Assembly (NCBI GenBank): GCA_965205535.1
Contig: CBDBHH010000005.1
Coordinates: forward strand, 2,170,001 to 2,234,000
DNA length: 64,000 nucleotides
DNA from: UBA8079 sp965205535
Lineage (GTDB): Bacteria > Pseudomonadota > Alphaproteobacteria > UBA6615
Reading direction: 5' to 3'
Shown: piece after piece, positions 32,895 to 42,841 of the stretch
Numbering within the stretch: position 1 is the first letter of the stretch
Layout: every line of letters begins with the position of its first letter
The notes under the pieces: generated by a model
What the model was told of the DNA's origin: nothing
What the model saw: only the letters and a program-made list of their open reading frames with translations
Database searches by the model: none
Translations under genes and position numbers: made by a program

Positions 32895-35801
32895 ATGCGC
32901 GTGCGCACTGTCTTCAAAGTTGTTCTTGTGGTTGCAATCACGCTGAGCGTGGCAATTGTCGCTGTGCTGTTCAATCTCGATCCCAATGATCACAAGGGCC
33001 GTATCGCTGCGTATGTAGAGCGTGAGACCGGACGCACTCTGGCGATCGAAGGGCCGATCGATCTGGAGTGGGGTCGGACAACGCGCGTCGCAGTGCGTGA
33101 TGTCAGACTGTCCAACCCGACATGGGCGCGTTCGCCGGAGATGGCGCGCATTACGGAAATGGATGTCCGTTTCGAGTTGGTGCCGCTCCTGCGCGGGCGG
33201 ATGGATATTGAAAGCCTGATACTGCGCGGTGCACAGCTGAATATCGAAACCAATTCAGATGGACGGAGCAGTTTTGAGTTCGGCGATCCTGATGCACGCC
33301 CGGGCGACGAATTCGGGGGGGATATTGGAATAGATCTCGAGATCGCAGAGCTCGAAGTCGAAGATGTCCGGTTTTCCTTCCTCGATGGCCCTGGCGGACC
33401 GGAAACGGTCGGAAAAATCGAGCACATCAAAGTGCTGCCGTCGGAGCCGGGCGCGCCCCTCGATATCGATATCGCGGCCGACATGCGCATCGGTAAGGAC
33501 ACGGCCAGGGTAGACCTGGATGGCCGGATCGGATCATGGAATGACATCATCCGTGGCGATCGCGCGGTGCCGTTCGACCTTACCGGAGAGGCGTTGGGGC
33601 TGAATGTCGAAATCGACGGGGATGTACGGGGGCCGAACAACCCGTCCGGCTTCGACGTGAATGTCATGATCTCCGGCGATGCGTTTGCGACGATACAACC
33701 GTTCTTCGACACGCCGTTGCCACAGCTGGGTCACATATCCCTGTCGGCAAATATCAGCGGTGGGCAGCGTAACCCCGTTGTCAAACTGGATGCCCTGGAT
33801 GTCGCGAATATTCACGTGACAGGCACGACGGAGTTCGCACTTTCCGGTGACGGTGCCGATCATGATTTTGACCTCAAGGCGGAGCTTCGTGATCAGGGGC
33901 TGGCCCCCATCGAACCGATGGCAAGAATATCTCTGGCCCAGATCGGTCCGGTGAAGGGGAGTATAAACATCACCGGCAATCTCGATGCCATGCGCTTCGA
34001 ACCCAACCGTGTGGCGGTCGCCGACAGTTTCCTGTCGGGTACGGTTACGGTGGGACCGGTCCTGGATGACCCCAAGGTATCCTATGACCTGATTTTGACG
34101 ACGGATGGTCAGACGCTGGACGTCGTGAACCCGATTGCAGGCGTGACGCTGCCCGAGTTCGGGCCCATCAAGGGCGAAATTCGGGCGATTGGTGATCTCA
34201 ACAAGGCGCGCGTGGAGACGACCGGTGTCGATGCCGGTGGAATTCACGGCACCGGACGCGTCGATCTCGCCAAACTTGAAGCCGACGAACCGATTGTCAC
34301 GCTTGATCTCAAACTGTCGGCGAAAGACCAATCACTCGATCCCGTTCGCGCCATGTTGGGCGACGAGCTGGCAGATCTTGGGCCGGTCAACGGGGGCGTC
34401 GCCGTCACCGGGACATTGCCCGCGATGGCGCTCGCGCTTGACGGGTTCACCGTTGATAAAATTCAGTCCAACGGCGATGTCACGCTCGATGTGAACGCCG
34501 ATCAGCCTCTCAAGCATTATCGCCTCGACCTTGCGGGAACAGGGCAGGCGCTGGAGAGGTTTCAACCGCTTCTTGGCGTGGATTGGCCGCCGCTCGACCC
34601 GGTCGACCTGACGGCGTCGGTCGACGGCGATCTTGAGCGGGTAACCGTCGAGAAATTCACATTCCGGAGTGTGACGACGGACATGGCGGGGCGCGGGCGT
34701 TTGGTTTTCGACCCGAACGCAATCGAGGTCGAAGCGGTCGTGACGTCCGATACCACAGACATCACACGCATTTTCCCCGACTATGACCCCGCGCGACGGC
34801 CGGATCCCATATCGCAGGAAGAGGCAAAGAAGACAGTGCCGACCCGGAGTGCGGAGAAGCTGTTTTCAACCGATCCCCTGCCGCTCGAATTTTTGCGCGC
34901 TGCGGACCTCGATATCACGTTCCAACCCAAGAAGTTTGTGACCCCCTACGGGGTGTTCGAAAATGTGAATCTGCGGATTGTGCTTGAAGAGGATAATCTG
35001 CATATCCGGCCCCTTGATGCGCGCTATGCGAACAGTGACTTGCGCGGTGATTTCAGTCTCGATGCGCGAGCGCAGACACCGATCGTGGGATTGTCGCTGC
35101 GCGCACCAAATCTCCAGGTCGGCCAACTCCTCAAGGATTTCGCCAATCTCGATGTTCTCGAAGGTTCGGGGGCCATAGACATTGCCCTGTCCGGATCGGG
35201 CGACTCGATCGCGGCCATTGCCGGCACTCTGGACGGGCATGCACGTCAGCTGATGAGCAAGGGGCGTATGCGCAATGAAGGACTGGGATATGTCAGCGGC
35301 CTGTTTTCCGGCATCAGCGAGACTCTCGGCAACAAGAGCTGGGTGGCTGTGGATTGCATGGCGAATGATTTTGAGATCAAGGACGGCGTTGCCAGCAGCC
35401 GGGTGAATCTGCTGAGCACCGAGGTGATAATCCTGACTGCGGAAGGCAGCATCAATCTCGGCGCCGAAGACTACAGGATGAAGGTTAAACCGCGGCCGCG
35501 GGGGTTCGATCTCAGCCTGGCCGTGCCTGTGCTCATTCGCGGACCGTTGGGAGATCCCAGTTTTCGTCCCGATCCGTTGAGCACGTTAGCGAAAATCGGG
35601 AGTTTTCTGGGTGCCATTGTATTTCCCCCCGCGGCGCTGATCGGCCTGATAGATCTCGGTGGCAACAATCACCCCTGTGTGCGGTATGCCAAGGACAATG
35701 AAGGGCAGGCCGCGCCATCTCTCTCAACACCTTTGGACGATGGTTCGGCTGACCGGCGCCAACCGTCATCGCCCGACAATGGCAACGAAACGGAACGTTA
35801 A
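32895..35801 (+). CDS. AsmA family envelope protein
   Basis: AsmA-like proteins are long periplasmic beta-groove proteins anchored in the inner membrane, thought to move lipids to the outer membrane. The 968-residue protein has one N-terminal membrane segment (about 8-26), then an AsmA N-terminal domain with NPTWARSPEMARI, a long repetitive beta-rich middle, and a C-terminal AsmA domain starting near ADLDITFQ and ending in GPLGDPSFRPDPLSTLAKIG. The specific paralogue (AsmA, TamB, YhdP) cannot be named; TamB is less likely. It precedes and overlaps the ATP12 gene by 23 bases. Confidence 0.88.
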   Translation: MRVRTVFKVVLVVAITLSVAIVAVLFNLDPNDHKGRIAAYVERETGRTLAIEGPIDLEWGRTTRVAVRDVRLSNPTWARSPEMARITEMDVRFELVPLLRGRMDIESLILRGAQLNIETNSDGRSSFEFGDPDARPGDEFGGDIGIDLEIAELEVEDVRFSFLDGPGGPETVGKIEHIKVLPSEPGAPLDIDIAADMRIGKDTARVDLDGRIGSWNDIIRGDRAVPFDLTGEALGLNVEIDGDVRGPNNPSGFDVNVMISGDAFATIQPFFDTPLPQLGHISLSANISGGQRNPVVKLDALDVANIHVTGTTEFALSGDGADHDFDLKAELRDQGLAPIEPMARISLAQIGPVKGSINITGNLDAMRFEPNRVAVADSFLSGTVTVGPVLDDPKVSYDLILTTDGQTLDVVNPIAGVTLPEFGPIKGEIRAIGDLNKARVETTGVDAGGIHGTGRVDLAKLEADEPIVTLDLKLSAKDQSLDPVRAMLGDELADLGPVNGGVAVTGTLPAMALALDGFTVDKIQSNGDVTLDVNADQPLKHYRLDLAGTGQALERFQPLLGVDWPPLDPVDLTASVDGDLERVTVEKFTFRSVTTDMAGRGRLVFDPNAIEVEAVVTSDTTDITRIFPDYDPARRPDPISQEEAKKTVPTRSAEKLFSTDPLPLEFLRAADLDITFQPKKFVTPYGVFENVNLRIVLEEDNLHIRPLDARYANSDLRGDFSLDARAQTPIVGLSLRAPNLQVGQLLKDFANLDVLEGSGAIDIALSGSGDSIAAIAGTLDGHARQLMSKGRMRNEGLGYVSGLFSGISETLGNKSWVAVDCMANDFEIKDGVASSRVNLLSTEVIILTAEGSINLGAEDYRMKVKPRPRGFDLSLAVPVLIRGPLGDPSFRPDPLSTLAKIGSFLGAIVFPPAALIGLIDLGGNNHPCVRYAKDNEGQAAPSLSTPLDDGSADRRQPSSPDNGNETER

Positions 35802-36510
35802 ATTCGTGGAACGGTTTTACAAGGACGTCACGACCGCGCTGGCGGATGATGAACAGGCATATGAGGTGCTTCTCGACGCGCGTAGCGTGCGAACACCCAT
35901 GCGCAAGGCGTTGCAGGTGCCCAGCCAGGTGTTGGCAAAAGCCATTGCAGATGAGTGGCGTGCGCAGAAAGAGAAAATTGATGTCGAGACCATGCCGTTG
36001 ACGCGGATCGCGGCAACGGCGGTCGATCGTGTCGCGGATGACCGTGAAGGCTATATCGATCAGATTGCCGCCTATGGCGGTACGGACCTGGTTTGTTACC
36101 GGGCACAAACACCGGCGGAACTCGTTACGCGTCAGTCGCGGGTCTGGCAGCCATTGCTCGACTGGGCACGTGACACATTTGGCAGCGAACTCGTTGTGAC
36201 CGATGGTTTGCTACCGATAGACCAGCCGCCCGAATCTCTGGCGAAACTGCGCGCGGGCGTGGCGGAACATGACGACTTCGAACTGGCAGCCCTGGGCGTC
36301 GCCACGTCGGCGAGCGGGTCGATCGTCGTGGCTCTCGCCCTGTCGAAGGGTCATCTGGACGCCGATACGGCGTTTGACGTCGGTCAGCTTGATGAATCCT
36401 ATCAAGTCGAACTTTGGGGTGAGGAAGCCGAAGCCCAGGCGCGGCGGGATGTTCTGCGCGCTGATATCGATTGCGCCGCCGCATTCCTGGATTTCCTGCG
36501 ACAGGGTTGA
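35779..36510 (+). CDS. ATP12 family chaperone for F1-ATPase assembly
   Basis: ATP12 binds the F1 alpha subunit during ATP synthase assembly in mitochondria; the bacterial form occurs mainly in alphaproteobacteria. The conserved N-terminal segment KFVERFYKDV leads into VLLDARSVRTPMRKALQVPS, then EWRAQKEKIDVETMPLTRIA and a C-terminal helical domain. The frame is open well upstream within the AsmA gene, but similarity begins only near 35790, so I use the ATG at 35779 (243 residues). The short overlap with AsmA suggests coupling. The role here is inferred from the family. Confidence 0.88.
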   Translation: MATKRNVKFVERFYKDVTTALADDEQAYEVLLDARSVRTPMRKALQVPSQVLAKAIADEWRAQKEKIDVETMPLTRIAATAVDRVADDREGYIDQIAAYGGTDLVCYRAQTPAELVTRQSRVWQPLLDWARDTFGSELVVTDGLLPIDQPPESLAKLRAGVAEHDDFELAALGVATSASGSIVVALALSKGHLDADTAFDVGQLDESYQVELWGEEAEAQARRDVLRADIDCAAAFLDFLRQG

Positions 36511-36590
36511 GTGGCACAGACCTGAACTGGCCCGAGTCCCGGAAAATCTGCTATGTGGAACCTCCAATCAGGTTTCGCTGAGGACGCGCG

Positions 36591-38123
36591 ATGCAAGATA
36601 TTCTGGACCAACTCGAAGCCCGTCGTGTTCGCGCACGGCTTGGCGGTGGTGAGCGTCGAATAGAAGCGCAGCACGGCAAGGGTAAGCTGACGGCGCGCGA
36701 GCGCCTCGAGTTGCTGCTCGATGAGAATTCGTTCGAGGAGTTCGACATGTTCGTCGAGCAGGCACCGAACGAAATGACAGCCGATATTGAGCCGATACCC
36801 GGAGATGGTGTCGTCACCGGATGGGGGCACATCAACGGCCGCAAGGTGTTCGTGTTCTCGCAGGATTTTACGGTGTTTGGCGGTTCGCTATCGGAGGCGC
36901 ATGCGCAGAAGATCTGCAAGGTCATGGATATGGCGATGAAGAACGGCGTGCCGGTGCTCGGTTTGAATGATTCCGGTGGTGCGCGAATTCAGGAAGGCGT
37001 GGGTTCGCTCGCCGGATATGCCGATGTCTTCCAGCGCAACGTCAACGCGTCCGGTGTCATTCCGCAGGTCTCGGCGATCATGGGGCCGTGTGCAGGTGGG
37101 GCGGTTTATTCGCCGGCGATGACCGACTTCATCTTCATGGTCCAGGACACGTCCTACATGTTCGTAACCGGACCCGAAGTGGTGAAAACCGTCACCCATG
37201 AAGATGTGACGCAGGAGGAACTCGGCGGCGCATCGACCCACACCACGAAGTCGAGCGTGGCCGACAGCGCCTTCGAAAATGACGTGGAAATGCTTCTGCA
37301 GCTTCGTCGGTTCTATGATTTTCTGCCCATGAACAATCGCGAAAAGGCCCCGGTCTGGCCAACCAGCGACCCGTTCGACCGCGAGGAACCGTCGCTCGAC
37401 ACGTTGATGCCCGCCGACCCGCTCAAACCGTACGATATCAAGGAACTCATCGGGAAAGTCGTCGATGAAGGTGACTTTTTCGAACTCCAGGCAGACCACG
37501 CCGGGAATATCGTCATCGGTTTCGGGCGGATGGAGGGGCGCACAGTTGGCTTCGTTGCAAACCAGCCAATGGTGCTCGCCGGTTGTCTGGATATCGATTC
37601 ATCCAAGAAGGCGGCACGGTTTGTGCGATTCTGCGATTGCTTCAATATCCCGATCGTCACCTTTGTCGACGTACCCGGTTTTCTGCCGGGCACATCGCAG
37701 GAATATGGGGGCATCATCAAGCACGGGGCAAAGCTGCTCTTTGCCTATGCCGAGGCGACCGTTCCCAAGGTCACGCTCATCACCCGAAAGGCCTATGGCG
37801 GCGCGTATGATGTGATGTCCTCCAAACACATCCGGGGCGATATCAACTATGCCTGGCCGACGGCGGAAATTGCCGTGATGGGCCCGAAGGGTGCTGTCGA
37901 AATCATCTACCGGGAAGACCGGGACGATCCGGAGAAAATCGAGGCCCGGACGGAAGAATACCGGGCGCGCTTCGCCAACCCGTTTATCGCGGCCCAGAAG
38001 GGCTTCATCGACGACGTGATCTACCCGCACAGCTCGCGGCGCCGGATTTGCCGGGCGCTACGGCTGCTTGAGAACAAGTCTCTCGAGAACCCGTGGAAGA
38101 AACACGACAACATCCCGCTTTAG
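36591..38123 (+). CDS. pccB: Propionyl-CoA carboxylase beta subunit (carboxyltransferase)
   Basis: PccB transfers CO2 from carboxybiotin to propionyl-CoA, giving methylmalonyl-CoA. The 510-residue protein has both halves of the carboxyltransferase domain: GKLTARERLELLLDENSFEE, LNDSGGARIQEGVGSL and GPCAGGAVYSPAMTDF in the first, and FVDVPGFLPGTSQEYGGIIK and AYGGAYDVMSSKHIRGD in the second. Length and motifs fit PccB more than the acetyl-CoA subunit AccD; other acyl-CoA substrates remain possible. Its partner pccA lies 2.7 kb downstream, past two genes on the other strand. Confidence 0.93.
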   Translation: MQDILDQLEARRVRARLGGGERRIEAQHGKGKLTARERLELLLDENSFEEFDMFVEQAPNEMTADIEPIPGDGVVTGWGHINGRKVFVFSQDFTVFGGSLSEAHAQKICKVMDMAMKNGVPVLGLNDSGGARIQEGVGSLAGYADVFQRNVNASGVIPQVSAIMGPCAGGAVYSPAMTDFIFMVQDTSYMFVTGPEVVKTVTHEDVTQEELGGASTHTTKSSVADSAFENDVEMLLQLRRFYDFLPMNNREKAPVWPTSDPFDREEPSLDTLMPADPLKPYDIKELIGKVVDEGDFFELQADHAGNIVIGFGRMEGRTVGFVANQPMVLAGCLDIDSSKKAARFVRFCDCFNIPIVTFVDVPGFLPGTSQEYGGIIKHGAKLLFAYAEATVPKVTLITRKAYGGAYDVMSSKHIRGDINYAWPTAEIAVMGPKGAVEIIYREDRDDPEKIEARTEEYRARFANPFIAAQKGFIDDVIYPHSSRRRICRALRLLENKSLENPWKKHDNIPL

Positions 38124-38138
38124 CAGAACCCTGGCCGT

Positions 38139-38873
38139 CTAGGTTTTTGTGCCCCAGACGAATCCGCGGCACTGAGACACGCGTGCCGGGCTGTCGGTGA
38201 GCTTCCAGCCACGTACGGTCTCGAATCCCGACGCCTTCACCATGCCACCCATGGCCCGCAATGTCGGCGCCCACCAGTTGGTTTCGTTCTCGCCATATTC
38301 GTCGTTTGGATAAAATTCCATGACCATATCAGCGCCGAACCCCTTGCCGAGGCCACCCCGGTAGGCACTGAAATCATCGGCGATAGCGGATTCGATGAAC
38401 AATTCCCCGCTGCAGACATCTGACAGCTTGTCGATCGCGTACATCGGCCAGCGCAGGTGATAGAGAACGCCGAAGCAGAACACGACATCGAAGGTTCCGA
38501 ACGTCTCAGGGGTCAGATCGTAGATCGTCAACTCGTGACGCTGGCAACGGTCTTCGTCATAGCCAAGCGCCTCGCGGCATAGATCAAACGTCTCCCATGC
38601 CTTTCTGTCGTCCGTCTCGAGCTGGCCTACAAAATCCGAGAAGTCATCGATCGCGATGACCTGTTCCGCGCCGCGTTTCATCGCCTCGAATGACCAGTAG
38701 CCGTCCCACGCACCGATATCGAGTACGCGCTTTCCGGTGAGGTCGTCCGGAATGCGATAAGAGGGCGCATCGATAGGGGCCCAGCCGGGTGTGACGACGC
38801 CGTCGGTCAATTCGATGCGGTGATACCAGTAGGGGAAGTCCGAGATCCGGCGGTTGAGTTCTTCTGTATCCAT
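38139..38873 (-). CDS. CmoB-like SAM-dependent methyltransferase
   Basis: The 244-residue protein has a class I methyltransferase fold: motif I VLDIGAWDGYWSFEAMKRGA (residues 50-69) and the downstream segment FDVVFCFGVLYHLRWPMYAI. The start, PYWYHRIELTDGVVTPGW, matches the CmoB/DUF1698 group, but CmoB itself is longer and acts on tRNA uridine-34 with carboxy-SAM; I cannot assign that reaction. It follows the adenylate cyclase by 10 bases on the same strand, so the two are probably one transcript. The substrate is unknown. Confidence 0.8.
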   Translation of the reverse strand: MDTEELNRRISDFPYWYHRIELTDGVVTPGWAPIDAPSYRIPDDLTGKRVLDIGAWDGYWSFEAMKRGAEQVIAIDDFSDFVGQLETDDRKAWETFDLCREALGYDEDRCQRHELTIYDLTPETFGTFDVVFCFGVLYHLRWPMYAIDKLSDVCSGELFIESAIADDFSAYRGGLGKGFGADMVMEFYPNDEYGENETNWWAPTLRAMGGMVKASGFETVRGWKLTDSPARVSQCRGFVWGTKT

Positions 38874-38883
38874 GGCGCGCTAC

Positions 38884-40731
38884 CTAGCTGGAAGTCGCGG
38901 TGGCGTCGAGTTGAAAAATCGAGACAGTGCCTTCGCGACCGCGAATCTCCCGCTCTCCGAGATTTTTGAGTTCGTACATGCCGGCATCTGCCACGCCGGC
39001 ATGGTCACGCGTGTCGCCGCTCGTCAGGATGATGCAGTCTTCCTCCGTGGCGATTTCCTTGGCCAGAGAGTCTATCCGTGACGCGGTGTTTACGGCATCC
39101 CCGACGACGGTGTAGTTCACACGGTTGGTGGATCCAATGTTGCCGACGATGACACGTCCTGTATGAACGCCGACCCGGATGCGGAGCGGGTCATCGCCCC
39201 GGGCGCGACGTTCATCGTTGTCGTTGCGCACGCGGCGCTGAATTTCCGCTGCTGCCCGCAGCGCCCGCGGGGCATGATCGGGGACCTGCTCCGGCGCGCC
39301 CCAAAAGGCCATGATGGCGTCCCCAATATACTTGTCGACCGTGCCACCCTCGGCTTCGATGGCGCTGCCCAACATCTCGAAATGGGTGTTGAGCAGCTCC
39401 GCGATTTCGCTGGCGCCCATATGTTCGGCGAGGGTCGAAAAGCCGCGTATGTCGGTAAACATGATCGTGAGGATGCGTTCTTCGGAGGTTTCGATCTTTT
39501 CGCCACGTTGCATCAGGCCGAGAACGAGTTGTTTCGGCACATAAGTTTCGAACAGTTGCAGCGCACCAATCATGCGGTTGAACGATTGAGCTGCGTCTGA
39601 CAGTTCGGTGATTCGGCTGTCGGGAACTTCCGGCGCGTTGGCAACATCCAGGCGGGTCAGCGCGGCGGCCGATGTTACCAGGCCACCAATCTGCCGGTTC
39701 AGGTGCCTGGCGAACCAGATACCTGTCAAAAGCGCCAACGCGAATATCGCCAACGCGATGAAGGCCGTGTCTTTCAGACGTTCGAGTTCCTGGCCGACAA
39801 TGTCGCGCTTCAGGACCACCCCGAGCGTCCAGAGTTCGTTTCCGTACTGTGTGTTATTGCGCGTCAGCAGGACGCGTTCATCGTCGACCCGGGCGTCATG
39901 GATGTTGCTGGCCAGTTCCAGAAGGGTGATTGCGCGATCCCCACCGCCCCGCAACATGTGAAATGCGGGCTCCGGAAACGTATCGATCGACGGGAGAGGC
40001 GTACCTTCCGGCGTGTTGGGTTGTTCGAAGTTGGCCTCGATCAGGCGCGAGTGGGCGAGCACCTTGTCATTGTCGTACAGGATAAACGCACTGAGTTCGC
40101 TCTCGGTCTGAAGTTTCTCCAGGAACTCCGATACCTCTGAAAGCGTTAGTGACGTGATCACTGCGCCGTGGAACTCGTCACCTCGCCATACGGGAGCCAC
40201 GTGGGCCAAAATCGCTTGCCGCACCTGCGGAATCCACAGTGGCGGCACCCAAAACGAGTCCCGGCGCGACGCAGCAGCCCTGAGGGCAAGCTTCTGACGT
40301 TCCAGACTGGAGGTGCTCGATTGGACCTCAATGGGGAATCCTTCCTGCCGCGTGACGGTGATGGACTCTCCGTCAGCGCGTATAAAAATCAGCGCCGTCA
40401 TCTGAGGGGCTGATGAGATCGATCCGCCGAAAGCGTGAAAGGTGTTGTTGCGCTTGTCATCGAGATTGAGTCGACCATCCGCAAACTGCGTGGCGAACTC
40501 GTCGGCAGTTACGACTGCAGGAACCAGTTGGCTGTCGATCCGTGCCTCGAGAATATCCAGCGTGTCGTCTGCCTGGTCGGCAAGGAGCTCGAAGGTGTTG
40601 CGCGTCGCGCTGGCCAGTGTCACGAAAAGTACGCTGCCAACCGCCAATAAAAGCAGCAGGGTGACTCCGCCAACCAGTATGGTGGCGAGGCTGAAACGTC
40701 GGTGTTTCGATACGTCCTGATTCAAGATCAC
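38884..40731 (-). CDS. Membrane-sensor class III adenylate cyclase
   Basis: This 615-residue protein should make cyclic AMP in response to an extracellular signal. A first membrane segment (about 17-40), a periplasmic region of about 280 residues resembling a double Cache domain, a second membrane segment (about 322-340) and a HAMP linker precede the cyclase domain (about 420-560). All catalytic residues are present: metal ligands D427 and D471, adenine-specifying K467 and D545, and N548 and R552. The K/D pair argues for ATP, not GTP. It is transcribed away from pccA with the methyltransferase behind it. Confidence 0.9.
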   Translation of the reverse strand: MILNQDVSKHRRFSLATILVGGVTLLLLLAVGSVLFVTLASATRNTFELLADQADDTLDILEARIDSQLVPAVVTADEFATQFADGRLNLDDKRNNTFHAFGGSISSAPQMTALIFIRADGESITVTRQEGFPIEVQSSTSSLERQKLALRAAASRRDSFWVPPLWIPQVRQAILAHVAPVWRGDEFHGAVITSLTLSEVSEFLEKLQTESELSAFILYDNDKVLAHSRLIEANFEQPNTPEGTPLPSIDTFPEPAFHMLRGGGDRAITLLELASNIHDARVDDERVLLTRNNTQYGNELWTLGVVLKRDIVGQELERLKDTAFIALAIFALALLTGIWFARHLNRQIGGLVTSAAALTRLDVANAPEVPDSRITELSDAAQSFNRMIGALQLFETYVPKQLVLGLMQRGEKIETSEERILTIMFTDIRGFSTLAEHMGASEIAELLNTHFEMLGSAIEAEGGTVDKYIGDAIMAFWGAPEQVPDHAPRALRAAAEIQRRVRNDNDERRARGDDPLRIRVGVHTGRVIVGNIGSTNRVNYTVVGDAVNTASRIDSLAKEIATEEDCIILTSGDTRDHAGVADAGMYELKNLGEREIRGREGTVSIFQLDATATSS

Positions 40732-40852
40732 ACCCGCAACGATAGAACCTGCAGGCTAAGCCCGCATCGCTGCTTCGTCCAGGTGTTCATGGCCGGTCCG
40801 CACCCGATTTCATTCATTGCGCACTGCAACATGCTTTCGTAGTTTCGTGGGC

Positions 40853-42841
40853 ATGTTTAAGAAGATTCTGATCGCCAACCGGGGTGAAATTGCGTGTCGT
40901 GTCATTCGCAGCGCGAAGGACATGGGCATCGCGACAGTCGCCGTATACTCCGACGCCGATGCCGGTGCGTTGCATGTGCGCATGGCAGATGAAGCCGTAC
41001 ATATTGGCCCGCCGCCGGCCGCCGAGAGCTATCTGGTCTCAGACAAGATACTCGCCGCCATCCGTGACACGGGCGCAGACGCGGTACATCCGGGTTATGG
41101 CTTTTTGTCGGAGAATGCCGATTTCGCACGCGCGCTCGAGGCGGAAGGTGTTGCGTTTATCGGGCCGCCGCCCGATGCGATTGCGGCGATGGGCGACAAG
41201 ATCGAATCCAAGAAACTCGCAGATGCGGCCGGCGTCAGCACCGTGCCGGGTCATATGGATACCATCGAGGATGTGACCGAGGCGGTGAAGATCGCCGGAG
41301 AAATCGGCTATCCGGTGATGATCAAGGCCTCTGCAGGCGGCGGCGGCAAGGGCATGCGCATCGCCTTCAGCGAAGACGAAGTCGATGAGGGGTTTCGTTC
41401 GGCACAGAATGAAGCGCGCTCCAGTTTTGCCGACGATCGGATTTTCATCGAGAAATATGTCGAAGAACCGCGTCATATCGAAATTCAGGTGCTGGCCGAT
41501 GCCCATGGCAATGTGATTCACCTGGGCGAGCGCGAATGCTCGATTCAACGCCGTCACCAGAAGGTCGTGGAAGAGGCGCCGTCGCCATTCCTTGATGAAG
41601 AAACCCGGGCCGCCATGGGCGCGCAATCCTGCGCGCTGGCGGCGGCGGTGGGATACCGCTCTGCCGGCACCGTTGAGTTTATCGTCGACAAGGACCGGAA
41701 TTTCTATTTCCTGGAAATGAATACCCGACTACAGGTCGAGCATCCGGTGACCGAGATGATTACCGGGCTGGACCTCGTTGAGCAGATGATCCGCGTCGCG
41801 GACGGCGAAGAACTGTCGCTGCGCCAGGAGGATGTCACGATCAACGGCTGGGCGATCGAGACGCGGGTGTATGCCGAAGACCCGAGCCGTAATTTCCTGC
41901 CGGCCATCGGCCGCCTGGTTCGCTATCGCGCGCCCGAGCAAGACGGCACGAGTGTGCGCATCGACACGGGCGTGGGAGAGGGATCCGAGATCTCGATGTT
42001 CTACGACCCCATGATCGCCAAGCTTGCCACCCACGGGGCGGATCGACGCCAGGCGATCACACGCATGCAGGATGCGCTCGACGGCTACTTTATCCGCGGT
42101 ACTGGGCACAATACGGCTTTCCTCGCTTCGATCATGGCCCATCCGCGCTTTGTAGAGGGGCGTCTGACAACGAATTTCATCGCGGAGGAGTATCCCGACG
42201 GATACGCCCCCGCGGCTCCGGTCGACGGACTGCGGGACAGGTTCTCTGCCGTGGCTGCGTATATTCATGGTCGCTATGCCGCGCGTGCGCGCCAGTCGGG
42301 TGCAAACGGGATCCCCGAATTGCCGGGCATTGTCGTTCCCTGGCAGGTGCAAATGGGGGATGAGGCAAATGCAGTCGATGTCGCCTATCGACCCGACGGC
42401 GCGGATGTCACGGTCGACAGGCGTGAATTGTCCTTCTCGACGGAATGGACGCTGGGTGATCCGGTGTTTGTGGCGACGTTTGAAGACGATGTCGCAACGT
42501 TCCAGATAGACCGGACCGGCATTGCCTATCGGCTGACCCACCGAGGTGTCGAGGCCACTGTCCGGGTGCTCACGCCGCGCGGCGCCGAGCTTGATGCCCG
42601 GATGCCCGAAAAGGTACCGCCGGATCTGAGCCGGTTTGTCCTGTCGCCGATGCCCGGTTTGCTGGTCTCGGTCGCGGTGGAAGAGGGGATGGCAGTGCGT
42701 GCCGGTGAGGAAGTCGCTGTGGTTGAAGCGATGAAAATGGAAAATGTGCTCCGCGCGACGGCAGATGGCGTGGTGAAGACCGTGCATGCGTCACCGGGAG
42801 ACAGCCTTGCGGTCGATCAGGCCATCATCGAGTTCGAGTAA
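40853..42841 (+). CDS. pccA: Propionyl-CoA carboxylase alpha subunit (biotin carboxylase and biotin carrier)
   Basis: PccA carboxylates its own biotin with ATP and bicarbonate and passes CO2 to PccB. From the ATG at 40853 (MFKKILIANRGEIACRV) it has 662 residues: biotin carboxylase domain 1 to about 445, with KASAGGGGKGMRIA and NTRLQVEHPVTE; a BT-type linker around 460-590; and a C-terminal biotinyl domain with VEAMKMENV, biotin on K628. The frame stays open upstream without similarity. The length and BT region favour propionyl-CoA over acetyl-CoA carboxylase, but close relatives use other acyl-CoAs. Confidence 0.92.
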   Translation: MFKKILIANRGEIACRVIRSAKDMGIATVAVYSDADAGALHVRMADEAVHIGPPPAAESYLVSDKILAAIRDTGADAVHPGYGFLSENADFARALEAEGVAFIGPPPDAIAAMGDKIESKKLADAAGVSTVPGHMDTIEDVTEAVKIAGEIGYPVMIKASAGGGGKGMRIAFSEDEVDEGFRSAQNEARSSFADDRIFIEKYVEEPRHIEIQVLADAHGNVIHLGERECSIQRRHQKVVEEAPSPFLDEETRAAMGAQSCALAAAVGYRSAGTVEFIVDKDRNFYFLEMNTRLQVEHPVTEMITGLDLVEQMIRVADGEELSLRQEDVTINGWAIETRVYAEDPSRNFLPAIGRLVRYRAPEQDGTSVRIDTGVGEGSEISMFYDPMIAKLATHGADRRQAITRMQDALDGYFIRGTGHNTAFLASIMAHPRFVEGRLTTNFIAEEYPDGYAPAAPVDGLRDRFSAVAAYIHGRYAARARQSGANGIPELPGIVVPWQVQMGDEANAVDVAYRPDGADVTVDRRELSFSTEWTLGDPVFVATFEDDVATFQIDRTGIAYRLTHRGVEATVRVLTPRGAELDARMPEKVPPDLSRFVLSPMPGLLVSVAVEEGMAVRAGEEVAVVEAMKMENVLRATADGVVKTVHASPGDSLAVDQAIIEFE

